This document shows positions 26,869-35,195 of a stretch of DNA of 46,238 nucleotides, piece by piece. The notes beneath the pieces are model-generated. The model was not told the origin of the DNA. It saw only the letters and a list, made by a program, of their open reading frames with translations, and did not search any database. This DNA is from SpSt-1165 sp964391725. Lineage in GTDB: Bacteria; Chloroflexota; Anaerolineae; Anaerolineales; Anaerolineaceae. The DNA lies in assembly GCA_964391725.1 (NCBI GenBank), contig CAYMNB010000018.1:1-46238 (forward strand), read 5' to 3'. The position numbers and the translations under genes were made by a program. Within the stretch, counting starts at the first letter, position 1, and the number at the start of each line of letters is the position of its first letter.

Positions 26869-27240
26869 TTAGCCCTTGGCGACAACAAGCCATACTCCAA
26901 AGGCTATGAGCACCATACCGGCGATCTGTGCCGGTCCAATACGTTCATCCAGCGTGGACAGTGCAGCCGCCGCCACCGTGACCAACACCAGTCCGCCCGC
27001 AACCATGACCGGGTAAGCCACAGAAACGTTGAGGTCTTGCAGGGCCCGGCGGTAGACCAACACGTTGGCAGCGAAACAGAAAATGGCCAGCAGGGTGGGC
27101 CAGTTGAGGAAATCGGCCAGCTTCGCCGTCAGGCTGGATTCCGCAGCAAGCTGCCCTCCGCGGTTGGCACCGATCTTCATCAGGACGTTGGCCATGGCAT
27201 TGAGGATCAGTGCGATGGTGAGAGCCCACCAGCTATGCAT
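26869..27240 (-). CDS. Small four-helix DMT/SMR-type membrane transporter
   Basis: Inner-membrane protein of 123 residues with four predicted helices: WWALTIALILNAMANVLMKIG, LLAIFCFAANVLVYRRAL, VAYPVMVAGGLVLVTVAAAAL and IAGMVLIAFGVWLVVA. It belongs to the EamA/SMR group that includes ArnE/ArnF flippase subunits and small drug pumps. Next to an EPS locus it may flip a lipid-linked sugar. SMR proteins work as dimers. ATG 27240 has GGAAAGG ten bases upstream; a TTG six codons earlier is less likely. It is convergent with the SLBB gene, with a 6-bp hairpin (26854-26869) between them. Confidence 0.75.
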   Translation of the reverse strand: MHSWWALTIALILNAMANVLMKIGANRGGQLAAESSLTAKLADFLNWPTLLAIFCFAANVLVYRRALQDLNVSVAYPVMVAGGLVLVTVAAAALSTLDERIGPAQIAGMVLIAFGVWLVVAKG

Positions 27241-27882
27241 AGGGCAGTGCCTTTCCAAGCGTCAGTATGCCCACGAGAACTCAGGGCCATTGGGATGTTT
27301 TGGCGACAAGCCCGCTAGAGGTCCGGCCGGAAACCCCACCTTCGCCGGGAATGTCATTGCCAAAGCGTCCGCTCCCGGCAAGAGCAACTCGAGGAATCTC
27401 CTGGCACTAAGCGAGATTCTTCGCTATCTCGCTGCGCGAGATGGTCGCTCAGAATGACATCTTGACGGCAGAACCGGCTTCTCGGCCGGACTTCTCGGAG
27501 CGTGGCCGGAACCCATTGCGACGCGCCTTCACGTGGGTTTCCGGCCGTGCCTGCAGAATCCTTGTGGGCCACACGGGTCTTCTCGGGACTGCGCACGCCA
27601 GGCGCAAACACGGCCCAGACAGGCGCCGATGTTTCCGGCATCCTGTGGGCACGCGTGCCGCCAGACCGGCCGGGTAGGCCTAGATGGGCCCGCCATGGGT
27701 GGAGGCGCCGCCTACCCGCGGCAAGGACAACACCGCACGCCACCCGATGAGCTCAGTACACGTTGCCCGCATCCACGGCCACATGGTGGGGAAGTGCGCC
27801 CGGCACTTTCCCATCGCAACCTCGGCCAACCCGGTGCATTCCTTCAGCCAGGAAACACGCCAAAGCGAAAGGTGGGCGGAGC
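27241..27882. other. Intergenic region with structured element, no gene seen
   Basis: 642 bp between divergently oriented genes. It contains the element copy at 27314-27498. The remaining part (27499-27882) has open frames on both strands but none with family-like sequence. The promoters of both neighbours should lie here; none was clear. Confidence 0.45.
27314..27498 (-). mobile_element. MITE-like structured element, copy C
   Basis: Core 27352-27459, exactly 108 bp, in the same orientation as copy B. Left flank CTAGAGGTCCGGCCGGAAA and right flank CGGCCGGACTTCTCGG are near-inverted repeats. The three inner hairpins are retained. It sits between divergent genes. Confidence 0.68.
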
Positions 27883-28836
27883 GTGATCTTCTCAGCACAC
27901 GCACCAGTTCGCATTGACTTCGCGGGGGCCTGGACAGACGTGTCGTATTTCGCCGATGCGTTTGGAGGCGCCACACTGAACGCAGCGATCAAGCTCTATG
28001 TGAAGGGCGAACTGAGCACCAGCACGGATGATGCGGAAAAACTCGGCGGCCGGCCTGGAGAATCGGCAAACGCCGGCGAAAACAGCCTGATGGACACGCG
28101 CAGTGCTCTGCAAGTGAGCTATGGCAGCTCCATCCCCGCCGGTAGCGGCCTTGGGACATCGGCGACTCTGAACGTGGTGTGGCTCGCCCTCGTACGGCAG
28201 CAGGAGGTTAGCTGCATCAATGATAAGATGCGGATTGCCGAACTGGCCTACGACATCGAGAGGACCCTGGGGATTATTGGTGGGAAGCAGGACCAGTACG
28301 CCTCGGCCGTGGGCGGTATTAACCTCTTCACGTTTGGAAGTGATGGTGTACAGCGGCGCGCGATTGCGCTCTCGCCGGAGCGGAAAGCGGAACTGGAGGC
28401 ATTGCTGGTACTTTGCTATACCGGCAAGGCAAGGCTATCATCCAACATCCACAGAAACGTCTGGGATAACTTCCGCAGTGGGAATGAACATACGATAAGG
28501 GCGCTGTTCGATCTACGGGATTCCGCCTATATGGCCGAAACCGCATTGGAAAACTGGGACTTAGACAAGTTTGCTTCTATTATCAACTCCCAGCGATCAT
28601 ACATGAAGCTGCTGGATACATCCACCACCAACAAAGAGCTCGAGGAGATCTTTGAACTGACGGCCCCCGACATCATGGGCGGAAAGCCCTGTGGGGCCGG
28701 AGGCGGTGGGTGTCTCTTCCTCATTGCCAGGAACGACAAGGCGAAGCAGCGCATCAAGGACCGCCTGCAAGCTAAGGGACTTGAGGGCCTAGATGTCGCT
28801 TTTGACTTCGAGGGACTGGTTCTGAACAGGCAGTAG
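27883..28836 (+). CDS. GHMP sugar kinase (HddA/fucokinase-like)
   Basis: Sugar kinase of 317 residues. The N-terminus APVRIDFAGAWTDVSYF with FGGATLNAAI (residues 7-36) is the family opening. SIPAGSGLGTSATLNV (83-98) is the phosphate loop. GKQDQYASAVGGINLFTF and GKPCGAGGGGCLFLI (motif 3) match D-glycero-D-manno-heptose 7-phosphate kinase and the kinase half of fucokinase. The substrate is probably a heptose phosphate or deoxyhexose. GTG 27883 was chosen because AAAGG lies about 10 nt upstream and the domain starts at once; the frame runs open to 27763. A second gene of this family is at 41149-42174. Confidence 0.83.
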   Translation: MIFSAHAPVRIDFAGAWTDVSYFADAFGGATLNAAIKLYVKGELSTSTDDAEKLGGRPGESANAGENSLMDTRSALQVSYGSSIPAGSGLGTSATLNVVWLALVRQQEVSCINDKMRIAELAYDIERTLGIIGGKQDQYASAVGGINLFTFGSDGVQRRAIALSPERKAELEALLVLCYTGKARLSSNIHRNVWDNFRSGNEHTIRALFDLRDSAYMAETALENWDLDKFASIINSQRSYMKLLDTSTTNKELEEIFELTAPDIMGGKPCGAGGGGCLFLIARNDKAKQRIKDRLQAKGLEGLDVAFDFEGLVLNRQ

Positions 28837-28916
28837 GGCTCCCCCGATGGCAATGGGACGGGACTTGTGAAGTACGTCTGATGCCCTCGGGTTGTGGGGG
28901 TGGATCACTGTCTTGC

Positions 28917-29795
28917 CTATGGGGACGTACCGGACTCGGATGCGGCGCCGGCCAGGGCTTCATCCACACCGCGTTTGACCGCTATCAACCACTCCACCGC
29001 CAACTGCTTGGCAGGCTCGATACCGGCTGCTTTCGCATCGGCTTTTGTAACGGCGATGAGGGGTTCCCCTTTGGCGGCGATCGAGATCACCCCATCGAGA
29101 TCCACGACACTCAACTGACTGGTATGGATGGGCTGCCTGGCCCAGTCGTCGATAGCTTCTTGGGTCGCCTTGGCACGATCCATGGGTGTCTTCTCGTCGG
29201 CGCCGGCCGTGATCTTCAACACCGGTGTATCGTTGATCTCCACGATGGCAGCATCGCCTTCTCTGCGCACCGCGGTGCGCAGGTCAATCTGTCTGGGAGC
29301 CAACGCAGCCCGGGCTTGCTCTTCGGTCAGCACTTCCGCAGTGCCCTGAGCAATCGCGGCGAAGGCATCCTGAAGGTCATCGTGGGTCCAACTGAATCCG
29401 GCCGGCATTGAGAACACCACGACGCGGGATTGGCCCTCAGCGCCGGGGTATCTGAGCACTGGGCTCCCGTCAAACAGCAGGGTCATGCACTCCAACCCGT
29501 CTTCACGCCAGCGATCGGCCCCCTGGGTCGACCCGAAATCGATGAGCTCCAATTCCACCTTGGCGGCATGGTCCGTGACCAGCTTTTCCAGTAGAGCAAC
29601 CGTCTCCGCCTGACACCCCGAAGTCACGTTGATGTACGCAGTGATCTTCATCTTCTCCGGCTGCGCCTGCGAGGGCGCTAGGTTCGCCGCCGCTTCGCTC
29701 GGAGGGACAGCCGGGGCCTCAACGGATGTGGGGCGAGGGCAACCGGCAATGAGCGGTAGCACAACGAGTATTGCCGCCGTTTTGGCTGGATTCAT
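28917..29795 (-). CDS. Lipoprotein with thioredoxin-like domain
   Basis: Predicted lipoprotein of 292 residues: signal peptide with lipobox LIAGC (Cys19). The first domain (about 48-150) looks thioredoxin-like, with single cysteines at 61 and 103 (TSGC, GLEC) and a central LLFDGSPVLRYPG. A second domain (about 170-290) with ITAGADEKTPMDRAKATQEAI and VTKADAKAAGI recalls a region found before MscS channels in cyanobacteria, recognised from memory only. It is the third gene of the minus-strand ABC operon, so it is probably the envelope partner of that exporter. The start has AAGGGAG 6 nt upstream. The same Cys pair with equal spacing (42) occurs in the protein at 35196-35786. Confidence 0.7.
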   Translation of the reverse strand: MNPAKTAAILVVLPLIAGCPRPTSVEAPAVPPSEAAANLAPSQAQPEKMKITAYINVTSGCQAETVALLEKLVTDHAAKVELELIDFGSTQGADRWREDGLECMTLLFDGSPVLRYPGAEGQSRVVVFSMPAGFSWTHDDLQDAFAAIAQGTAEVLTEEQARAALAPRQIDLRTAVRREGDAAIVEINDTPVLKITAGADEKTPMDRAKATQEAIDDWARQPIHTSQLSVVDLDGVISIAAKGEPLIAVTKADAKAAGIEPAKQLAVEWLIAVKRGVDEALAGAASESGTSP

Positions 29796-29890
29796 GCGGT
29801 GCTCCCTTCGGTTCGTGGCCGTCGATAGTGAGCGGATCCCTGCTCCAACACTCAAAGCAGGGGGTGCATCGCTGTCTCGGCTAGGTGGTC

Positions 29891-30577
29891 TTACTCCGAT
29901 GCCACGCCCATCAGGGTGCCATCCGAGAGCCTGATGACCCGTTCGGTGACATCAATGGTGCCGGGGTCGTGGCTGGCCACGATCACTGTGCGCCCTTCGT
30001 TGTGTAGGCGGAGGAGAATCTCCATAATGCGGCTTGAATTGTCGGCATCCAGTTCGCCGGTGGGCTCGTCGGCAAGGATCAACTGAGGGTCATTGACGAT
30101 GGCGCGGGCTACTGCCGCCCGCTGTTGCTCTCCGCCCGATAACTCGCCGGGAAGGTGAGAGGCCCGGTGAGCGATATTGGCCTCATCCAGCGCCTTCTCA
30201 ACACGCACGGTCTTTTGCTCCTCTGCAAGAGCGACCGGTACCAAGGGCAGCATCACATTCTCGAAGACCGTAAGGGCCGGCGTGAGCCTTGATGCCTGGA
30301 AAACAAAGCCCACCGTCTCTCGGCGATACAAGGCCAGTTTCTCGCTGTCCAGCAGCCCCAGGTCCGTTCCCCCGATCACCACCCGCCCCGAGGTTGGCCT
30401 GTCCAGCCCGCCCATGATGTTGAGAAGTGTCGACTTCCCTGCACCGGAATGGCCGACGAGACCGACGAGTTGTCCCTGCGGTATGGAGAAAGAGACCTCC
30501 GCCAACGCCTTAACGTTGCCATGGGCGCGGGCGTAGCTGCGAGTAACCTGACTTACGGTGATGTAGTCTACTGTCAT
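29891..30577 (-). CDS. ABC transporter ATP-binding protein (LolD/MacB type)
   Basis: ATPase of 228 residues that powers the FtsX-like permease encoded just upstream. Walker A GHSGAGKST (42-50), Q-loop VFQASRL, signature LSGGEQQR (146-153), Walker B LILADEPTGE and the switch His in VASHD (about 202) are all intact. Length and motifs match the MacB/LolD/FtsE group, which drives mechanotransmission rather than import. It lies 113 bp downstream of the permease and 95 bp upstream of the lipoprotein gene. Confidence 0.93.
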   Translation of the reverse strand: MTVDYITVSQVTRSYARAHGNVKALAEVSFSIPQGQLVGLVGHSGAGKSTLLNIMGGLDRPTSGRVVIGGTDLGLLDSEKLALYRRETVGFVFQASRLTPALTVFENVMLPLVPVALAEEQKTVRVEKALDEANIAHRASHLPGELSGGEQQRAAVARAIVNDPQLILADEPTGELDADNSSRIMEILLRLHNEGRTVIVASHDPGTIDVTERVIRLSDGTLMGVASE

Positions 30578-30690
30578 GTCTGGGATCCCAATCTGCAGAC
30601 TAATGGAGGCACCGGCTGTGTGCCCCGCAAGGGCCGCAATGCTTATGTCTGGTCACAGTCTTGGGCCGACGGGCACGACGGCCCGGGGCC

Positions 30691-32124
30691 TCAAAGCCTG
30701 CGGAGAGCCTCTACCGGATCCAGACGAGCCGCTCGAGCCGACGCCGCCAGGCCTGCGATCATCCCAATCGCCAGGGCCGAACCGAGGCCCAGCAGGATGA
30801 TGGCGGCGGAGGGGTTCGTCGTCAGGGGCAGGTTCAAAGGCGCTTCAGTGGTGGAGCATGGCGGGAAGTAGTTCAAAGCCGGAGGGAGCTGCAGATTGGC
30901 TATCTTGCCGTAGATAGCACCGGCAAGGCTGCCCAGGGTACTCCCCAGGATCCCGCCGATGAATCCTGCATAGGCGGCTTCGGTCACGAAGAGCTTTGCC
31001 ACATCGTAGTTGCGCCAGCCGATGGCTTTCATCAATCCCACTTCATCAACGCGCTGAGCGACGTTATCGAGGGCATTGCGCACAAGTAGGAGGAGCGCGA
31101 ACAACAGGACAAAGCCGGAAACCGCCAACAACGAATTGCGGGTTACCGAGGCCAACGCGGCCGTACCGGCATCGACGTTGCCCTCGGTGGTGATGCTGAC
31201 GTTCTCGCCGATCAACTTCTTGGCATACTCGGCCACCGCATTGCTATCACGGCCATGACGCAAGGAGACAAAGATCGTGTCCACCACGGGGTCGCGCCTG
31301 CTGTCCACTTCGTCTTCCGAGGCACTCCCCAGCCCTGCGACGGTCTTGCCGCTCAGCAGTGTTTGGGCCGCGTTCAGTGTGATGAAGGCCTCTGCCCCTG
31401 CGATACGTGCCGCCCCGCTAATGTCCAGCAGAGCGATCACTTCAAACGCCTCTTTGGGCCCCAGAGGTATCTTGTCCCCCAAGGCCAGCCCCTTTGCCTC
31501 GGCGTACTGCTCGGTGACCATGACGTGAAGGTCGTCGTTGGGCACCAGGTACCGACCTTCTGTGATGGCACAACAGCTTTGCTCCTCGGGGTCCTCGCGT
31601 TCCGCAAGCCGCACCGGCCCAATGGTCTTCTTGGAGGGGTCAATGCCGGCGACCACGGTAGGCGCGAGTGTCTTGGGCTGGCCATCTGACCCCATGAGCA
31701 CCGGAAGCCCCTGACCATCGCTGGCCATGCCGCCAAGGCTCTCTTCCCGATTCTCCACGGGCTTTGGGAATCCCAGGTCCCCCTGAGTAGGATCACTATC
31801 CTCGAAGTGGAAGGCCCACAGTTCCAGGACTCCCGAGACCGTCTCCACTCCAGGATGCTGGGCGAGTTTGGCCACGACGTCTTCCTCGATCGGAGCCAGG
31901 TCTTTGGGCAGCTTCACCACACTGAAGGGGCATGCTTTGACCCGCTTTTGGATCACCATATCCGCGCCGGCCGCGTCGAGTGCTGAGCTCACTGCCTGCC
32001 CGACCGATTGCGTGATCGTCACGACCGCCACCAACAAAGCAATGCTCAACGCAATCCCCATCACCGCCAGCAGGCTGCGAGTGCGTCGTCGCCAGAAACC
32101 CTTCCACGCGTACTGTAACAGCAC
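30691..32124 (-). CDS. ABC transporter permease (MacB/FtsX type)
   Basis: Inner-membrane permease of 477 residues with the four-helix MacB layout. Helix 1 is near residues 14-40 (RSLLAVMGIALSIALLVAVVTI). A large periplasmic domain (about 41-330) follows, then three C-terminal helices (LLAVSGFVLLFALLLLV, AAYAGFIGGILGSTLGSLAGAIYG, AAIILLGLGSALAIGMIAGLA). The periplasmic domain has ADMVIQKRVKACPFSVVKLP and a CC pair (EEQSCCAITEGRY), so redox or metal involvement is possible, especially with a thioredoxin-like lipoprotein in the operon. That is inference. The start is GTG 32124 with AAAGG about 10 nt upstream. Confidence 0.88.
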   Translation of the reverse strand: MLLQYAWKGFWRRRTRSLLAVMGIALSIALLVAVVTITQSVGQAVSSALDAAGADMVIQKRVKACPFSVVKLPKDLAPIEEDVVAKLAQHPGVETVSGVLELWAFHFEDSDPTQGDLGFPKPVENREESLGGMASDGQGLPVLMGSDGQPKTLAPTVVAGIDPSKKTIGPVRLAEREDPEEQSCCAITEGRYLVPNDDLHVMVTEQYAEAKGLALGDKIPLGPKEAFEVIALLDISGAARIAGAEAFITLNAAQTLLSGKTVAGLGSASEDEVDSRRDPVVDTIFVSLRHGRDSNAVAEYAKKLIGENVSITTEGNVDAGTAALASVTRNSLLAVSGFVLLFALLLLVRNALDNVAQRVDEVGLMKAIGWRNYDVAKLFVTEAAYAGFIGGILGSTLGSLAGAIYGKIANLQLPPALNYFPPCSTTEAPLNLPLTTNPSAAIILLGLGSALAIGMIAGLAASARAARLDPVEALRRL

Positions 32125-32603
32125 TGTGTATGCGCCTTTCCCTGGCCCAGCAGCCCAATACAGGGCTTCATTGCGCCAGTTACGATGACGACAGTGTTTT
32201 CAACGCGACGGTTTGGAGGCGTAGTTCCCCCTCGGCCGTGGCACCCGGCAAGAATGTAGTAAGGTCATGCGCGCCCCACTGGACGCCAAGCCACCGGCGC
32301 GTCGGCCGTCGCGACCTTGCCCGGTCGGCGTTGGCAAGGATCGGCGATCGNNNNNNNNNNNNNNNNNNNNNNNNNNNNNNNNNNNNNNNNNNNNNNNNNN
32401 NNNNNNNNNNNNNNNNNNNNNNNNNNNNNNNNNNNNNNNNNNNNNNNNNNGGCGCGTCGGCCGTCGCGACCTTGCCCGGTCGGCGTTGGCAAGGATCGGC
32501 GATCGACTGTCCGCGTCGACTTGCACCCTCACCTGAAAACGATTAGCATACCCTCGTGGACTGTACCGCTCTATGACCTCAGAGCCCGGGGAGAGTGCCC
32601 TCA
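32125..32603. other. Divergent intergenic region with assembly gap
   Basis: Holds the promoters for the minus-strand ABC operon and the plus-strand beta-barrel gene, neither clearly recognisable. In the middle are a 55-bp repeat, 100 N and the same 55-bp repeat. Open frames crossing the Ns are artefacts. Confidence 0.5.
32296..32505. repeat. 55-bp repeat flanking an N gap (probable unresolved tandem repeat)
   Basis: 32296-32350 and 32451-32505 are identical, separated by 100 N. A graph assembler leaves this pattern when a repeat longer than its k-mer makes a loop. The real locus probably holds two or more copies of a GC-rich unit containing the inverted TTGCC...GGCAA arms. True length and copy number are unknown. 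Confidence 0.75.
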
Positions 32604-33377
32604 GTGATTCGGATGCAAGCATTGCGCATTATGCTCCTGGCGATAGTAGGCACAGCGACCTGCAGTTCGGCCGCCAACTGGGACGACTATGGGGATTTGC
32701 GGTATAGCATTGGCTTGCCCGGAAACGGCTTCGGTGTCACCAACGATGGCACTACAGGCTTCGGAGGAGCACTGCATCTGGGGATCCCCTGCGCGTATAC
32801 ACCCGCCGCCGGAAACTACTCCGGCTCATATGTCGTGTCCAGTCGCGACCACGCCCTGCGGTTTGGTTTCCGCGGGCTTGACATCAATGGCACAAGCCAT
32901 CTCGGCATCGGCATGGGGAACCCGGGGAACGGCCTATACATCTCCCACACCTTCGTTGAAGAGCGTCTATCGGTGAATTGCTGGAACGTGCAGTACCAGC
33001 TCCTTTCCGAGAACGCGCACTGCCCGGCCGTAGCCATTGGTGTTCTTGACCTACTTAATGAACGTATCGGGCGGGGGCGCGCTGCCCATGGCGGTCGGAG
33101 CTTCTATGCCGTTGCCAGCAAGGAGATCGTTCCCGGACACAAACCGCTCTTTGGATCCGCCGGCATAGGCACCGATCGCTTCCACGGGGGCTTCGCAGGG
33201 CTCTCCTGGTACCCCTGGGAAAGAGTCAACCTCGGCATGGAGTACGACGGCTTTTTCATCCAACCCCAACTGGCATACGAGATCCTCGCGGCGGATGCTT
33301 GGAGTGTCATCGGTACCTGCGGGTGGTCCAACTTTGAGTACCCACTACTGGGACTCACCGTCACCTTTGGCCGCTAG
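32604..33377 (+). CDS. Secreted predicted outer-membrane beta-barrel protein
   Basis: I do not firmly recognise the family. About 257 residues. A signal peptide (IMLLAIVGTATCSSA) is followed by alternating amphipathic strands typical of an outer-membrane barrel, such as HALRFGFRGLDI, FAGLSWYPWERVNLGMEYDGFF and the C-terminal PLLGLTVTFGR. SIGLPGNGFG near the mature start loosely recalls YjbH-like EPS outer-membrane proteins. It could be an EPS accessory porin. The start is GTG 32604 (GGGGAG about 10 nt upstream) or ATG 32613. Confidence 0.6.
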   Translation: MIRMQALRIMLLAIVGTATCSSAANWDDYGDLRYSIGLPGNGFGVTNDGTTGFGGALHLGIPCAYTPAAGNYSGSYVVSSRDHALRFGFRGLDINGTSHLGIGMGNPGNGLYISHTFVEERLSVNCWNVQYQLLSENAHCPAVAIGVLDLLNERIGRGRAAHGGRSFYAVASKEIVPGHKPLFGSAGIGTDRFHGGFAGLSWYPWERVNLGMEYDGFFIQPQLAYEILAADAWSVIGTCGWSNFEYPLLGLTVTFGR

Positions 33378-33481
33378 ACCCCTGTATCGCCGGGCTCTTT
33401 GACCTCTGACGCAAGTTCTGCGGCTCATTTCTGCGATTCGCAGGCGTCTCGCCGAGGCTGGAGATGACGAGGAGATGCGCC

Positions 33482-34621
33482 ATGTCGACCAAGCATCAGA
33501 TGGGCAACTCCCCCGCTCTAACCCGGCACACATCCAGGGCATGGCCTGTTCATGTCCTGATTGCCTGTCTGCTTGTCACGCCTGCCCGGGCCGAATTGCC
33601 CGCCTCCTTGCCCGATAGCGGTGCCTTGCTGTCTGCAGTTCCGTTGATCCCCGGTGTGGAAATGGGAGTGTATGGGCCCCGATTTGTGAGCGCCAACGAG
33701 CCCGCTTTGCTTGCCGTGCTCATATCAGGGGATCTGCATAGCACTATCGAGCGCGGGTTCATCATCATTGCCGCGCCCGATGAGAGCGTGGACTTCACCC
33801 AAGCGCCCCCGCCTTCGGGTGCGTATCTGACATCCGAAGAGAGTGCCGGGGACAATCCACAATGGCTGCCGCTGCTCAATGCGGCGACGACAACCCTCTG
33901 GACCCTACGCGTCCTTCCCATGGCACATTCCCGCTCTCGGCTTAGCGCAGGCGCCATCTTGGATGCGACGATCCTCTCTCCGCACCTCCCTCAGCCCGAA
34001 CGAGGCTCGGTTTTCCGCACGGTAAGTGACCGTAGTCGCAGCGACTATGACTCTCTTTGCCTGGCGTTTGTGACCCACCCGGGTGTGGGTGACAAAGCCT
34101 CTGAATCCGCCGAAACCCCAACCAACCCCGAGATTTCGTCCGGTGCCCGGGGCATTCGCATCAGTCTCCCACTGGAATTCCGCCATCCTACTGCCCTCGT
34201 GAGCTTTTGGCTCGCTCTTACGGTCAACGGCCAGGCTATAGCAAAAGGCCTGAGCGTACCCATTGGTGGAGACCGACCTCAAGTCACAACCGAAAGACCA
34301 CTGAGCGACATTCCCTCAGTGACGAGCCCTACCCCTGAGGCCATCATCGGCAAGACCGTTGACGTAGTGGGCCGAACACGACCGGGCACCCTGGCTGTGG
34401 CCTGGCTCCAATGGCCCGGAGTGGACCCCCTCCCGCCTGAGAACGACTCCTTCGTGGCACGGCGCATCACCGATGAACAAGGACGGTTCAGTCTGCGTCT
34501 GCCCACGCCTCCTGTGCGCACGCCCACAGCGACAACCATCGAGCTCCACGTGCGGACCGAAGCGCCCGGCTACCAATCACAACCCCTGATTGTGCCGCTA
34601 CGCATTGACACCGCACAATAA
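33482..34621 (+). CDS. Secreted protein of unknown function with C-terminal Ig-like region
   Basis: Not recognised. 379 residues. A long signal peptide (hydrophobic HVLIACLLVTPARA, cleavage near ARA-EL) indicates export. Mature residues 30-250 give no clear family. The C-terminal part (about 285-375: IIGKTVDVVGRTRPGTLAVAWLQW followed by DEQGRFSLRLPTPP) reads as a beta-sandwich, Ig-like adhesion or surface module. ATG 33482 was chosen because GAGGAG lies 7 nt upstream. It is 104 bp after the beta-barrel gene, perhaps an envelope pair. It ends just before the replication origin. Confidence 0.6.
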   Translation: MSTKHQMGNSPALTRHTSRAWPVHVLIACLLVTPARAELPASLPDSGALLSAVPLIPGVEMGVYGPRFVSANEPALLAVLISGDLHSTIERGFIIIAAPDESVDFTQAPPPSGAYLTSEESAGDNPQWLPLLNAATTTLWTLRVLPMAHSRSRLSAGAILDATILSPHLPQPERGSVFRTVSDRSRSDYDSLCLAFVTHPGVGDKASESAETPTNPEISSGARGIRISLPLEFRHPTALVSFWLALTVNGQAIAKGLSVPIGGDRPQVTTERPLSDIPSVTSPTPEAIIGKTVDVVGRTRPGTLAVAWLQWPGVDPLPPENDSFVARRITDEQGRFSLRLPTPPVRTPTATTIELHVRTEAPGYQSQPLIVPLRIDTAQ

Positions 34622-34735
34622 CGCCATTTGACCTCAGTTATCTTTGCCCGCGTGATGCGATCCGCGGTGGCGCCTCGTGGTGCACCCTGTTCCTTGGTCC
34701 CGGCAATACCTGTCATCTCCCGCATCGGCCCAAAG

Positions 34736-34866
34736 AATACCGACCTTTGACCTTAGTTTCGCACCCCAGAATACCGACCTTTGACTTTAGGAATACCGAC
34801 CTTTGACTTTAGCTCCGGAGCCTTAATACCGACCTTTGACTTTAGGAATACCGACCTTTGACTTAA
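34736..34866 (+). repeat. Five iterons (direct 21-bp repeats)
   Basis: The unit is AATACCGACCTTTGACTTTA followed by G. Copies lie at 34736-34756 (one change, ACCTTAG), 34770-34790, 34792-34812, 34825-34845 and 34847-34866 (last bases differ). Start-to-start distances are 34, 22, 33 and 22 bp, about two or three helical turns, so bound initiator molecules would lie on one face. A weak half copy (ATTTGACCTCAG) is near 34626. Confidence 0.93.
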
Positions 34867-34873
34867 ATCAGTG

Positions 34874-34908
34874 CCCAAGAAACCCCTGGGGCTCAGGGGT
34901 TTCTTGGG
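34874..34908. repeat. Perfect inverted repeat in the origin
   Basis: A 15-bp arm CCCAAGAAACCCCTG (34874-34888), a 5-base loop GGGCT and the exact complement (34894-34908). It sits 7 bp after the last iteron. No T-tract follows, so it is more likely an origin structure or initiator operator than a terminator. Confidence 0.8.
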
Positions 34909-34912
34909 GGGT

Positions 34913-34956
34913 AGAACTAGGTGTAGAACTGATGTTATAGAACTAACAACAGAACT
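34913..34956 (+). repeat. Short AGAACT repeats in the A/T-rich part of the origin
   Basis: AGAACT occurs at 34913, 34925, 34939 and 34951, so start-to-start steps are 12, 14 and 12 bp. They fill the A/T-richer stretch between hairpin and DnaA boxes. This may be the melting region or a second protein-binding array. Confidence 0.65.
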
Positions 34957-34975
34957 GTCCAGTCACGCGCCGAAG

Positions 34976-34996
34976 TTATCCACAAAGTTATCCACA
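34976..34996 (+). promoter_or_regulatory. Two perfect DnaA boxes
   Basis: TTATCCACA at 34976-34984 and again at 34988-34996, in the same direction, 12 bp apart. Both match the high-affinity consensus exactly. Confidence 0.92.
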
Positions 34997-35195
34997 ATCC
35001 ATCGCCCGGAATCGACACAGGGGGAAGTGTTGTTGCTCTTCTTATACAACCACGTCAACGGCAAAAAACCCACCTCCCATCGGCGGTATACTCTCTGATC
35101 CTTAGGCACTACAGGGCACTGTAAGACGGCAAGAGGCGTTGAGTCCGCTATTGGCCATTGGCCACCGCTCCACACATTCAAGCTGTGCAGACCGC

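Larger units (their letters stand above)
34736..34996. other. oriV: Plasmid-type replication origin (iterons, hairpin, DnaA boxes)
   Basis: In 261 bp there are five direct iterons, a perfect 15-bp stem hairpin, four AGAACT repeats in an A/T-richer stretch and two perfect DnaA boxes. An RPA-type initiator gene lies 826 bp downstream. This is the classical layout of an iteron plasmid origin: the initiator binds iterons, DnaA binds its boxes and the A/T-rich part melts. Confidence 0.9.

Noticed and set aside
32296..32505. CRISPR or gene spanning the N gap
   Set aside because: Only one 55-bp sequence is repeated around artificial Ns, and frames through N are meaningless.
34736..34866. CRISPR array
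   Set aside because: The repeats are 21 bp with spacers of 1-13 bp and no cas genes; spacing and neighbours fit iterons.
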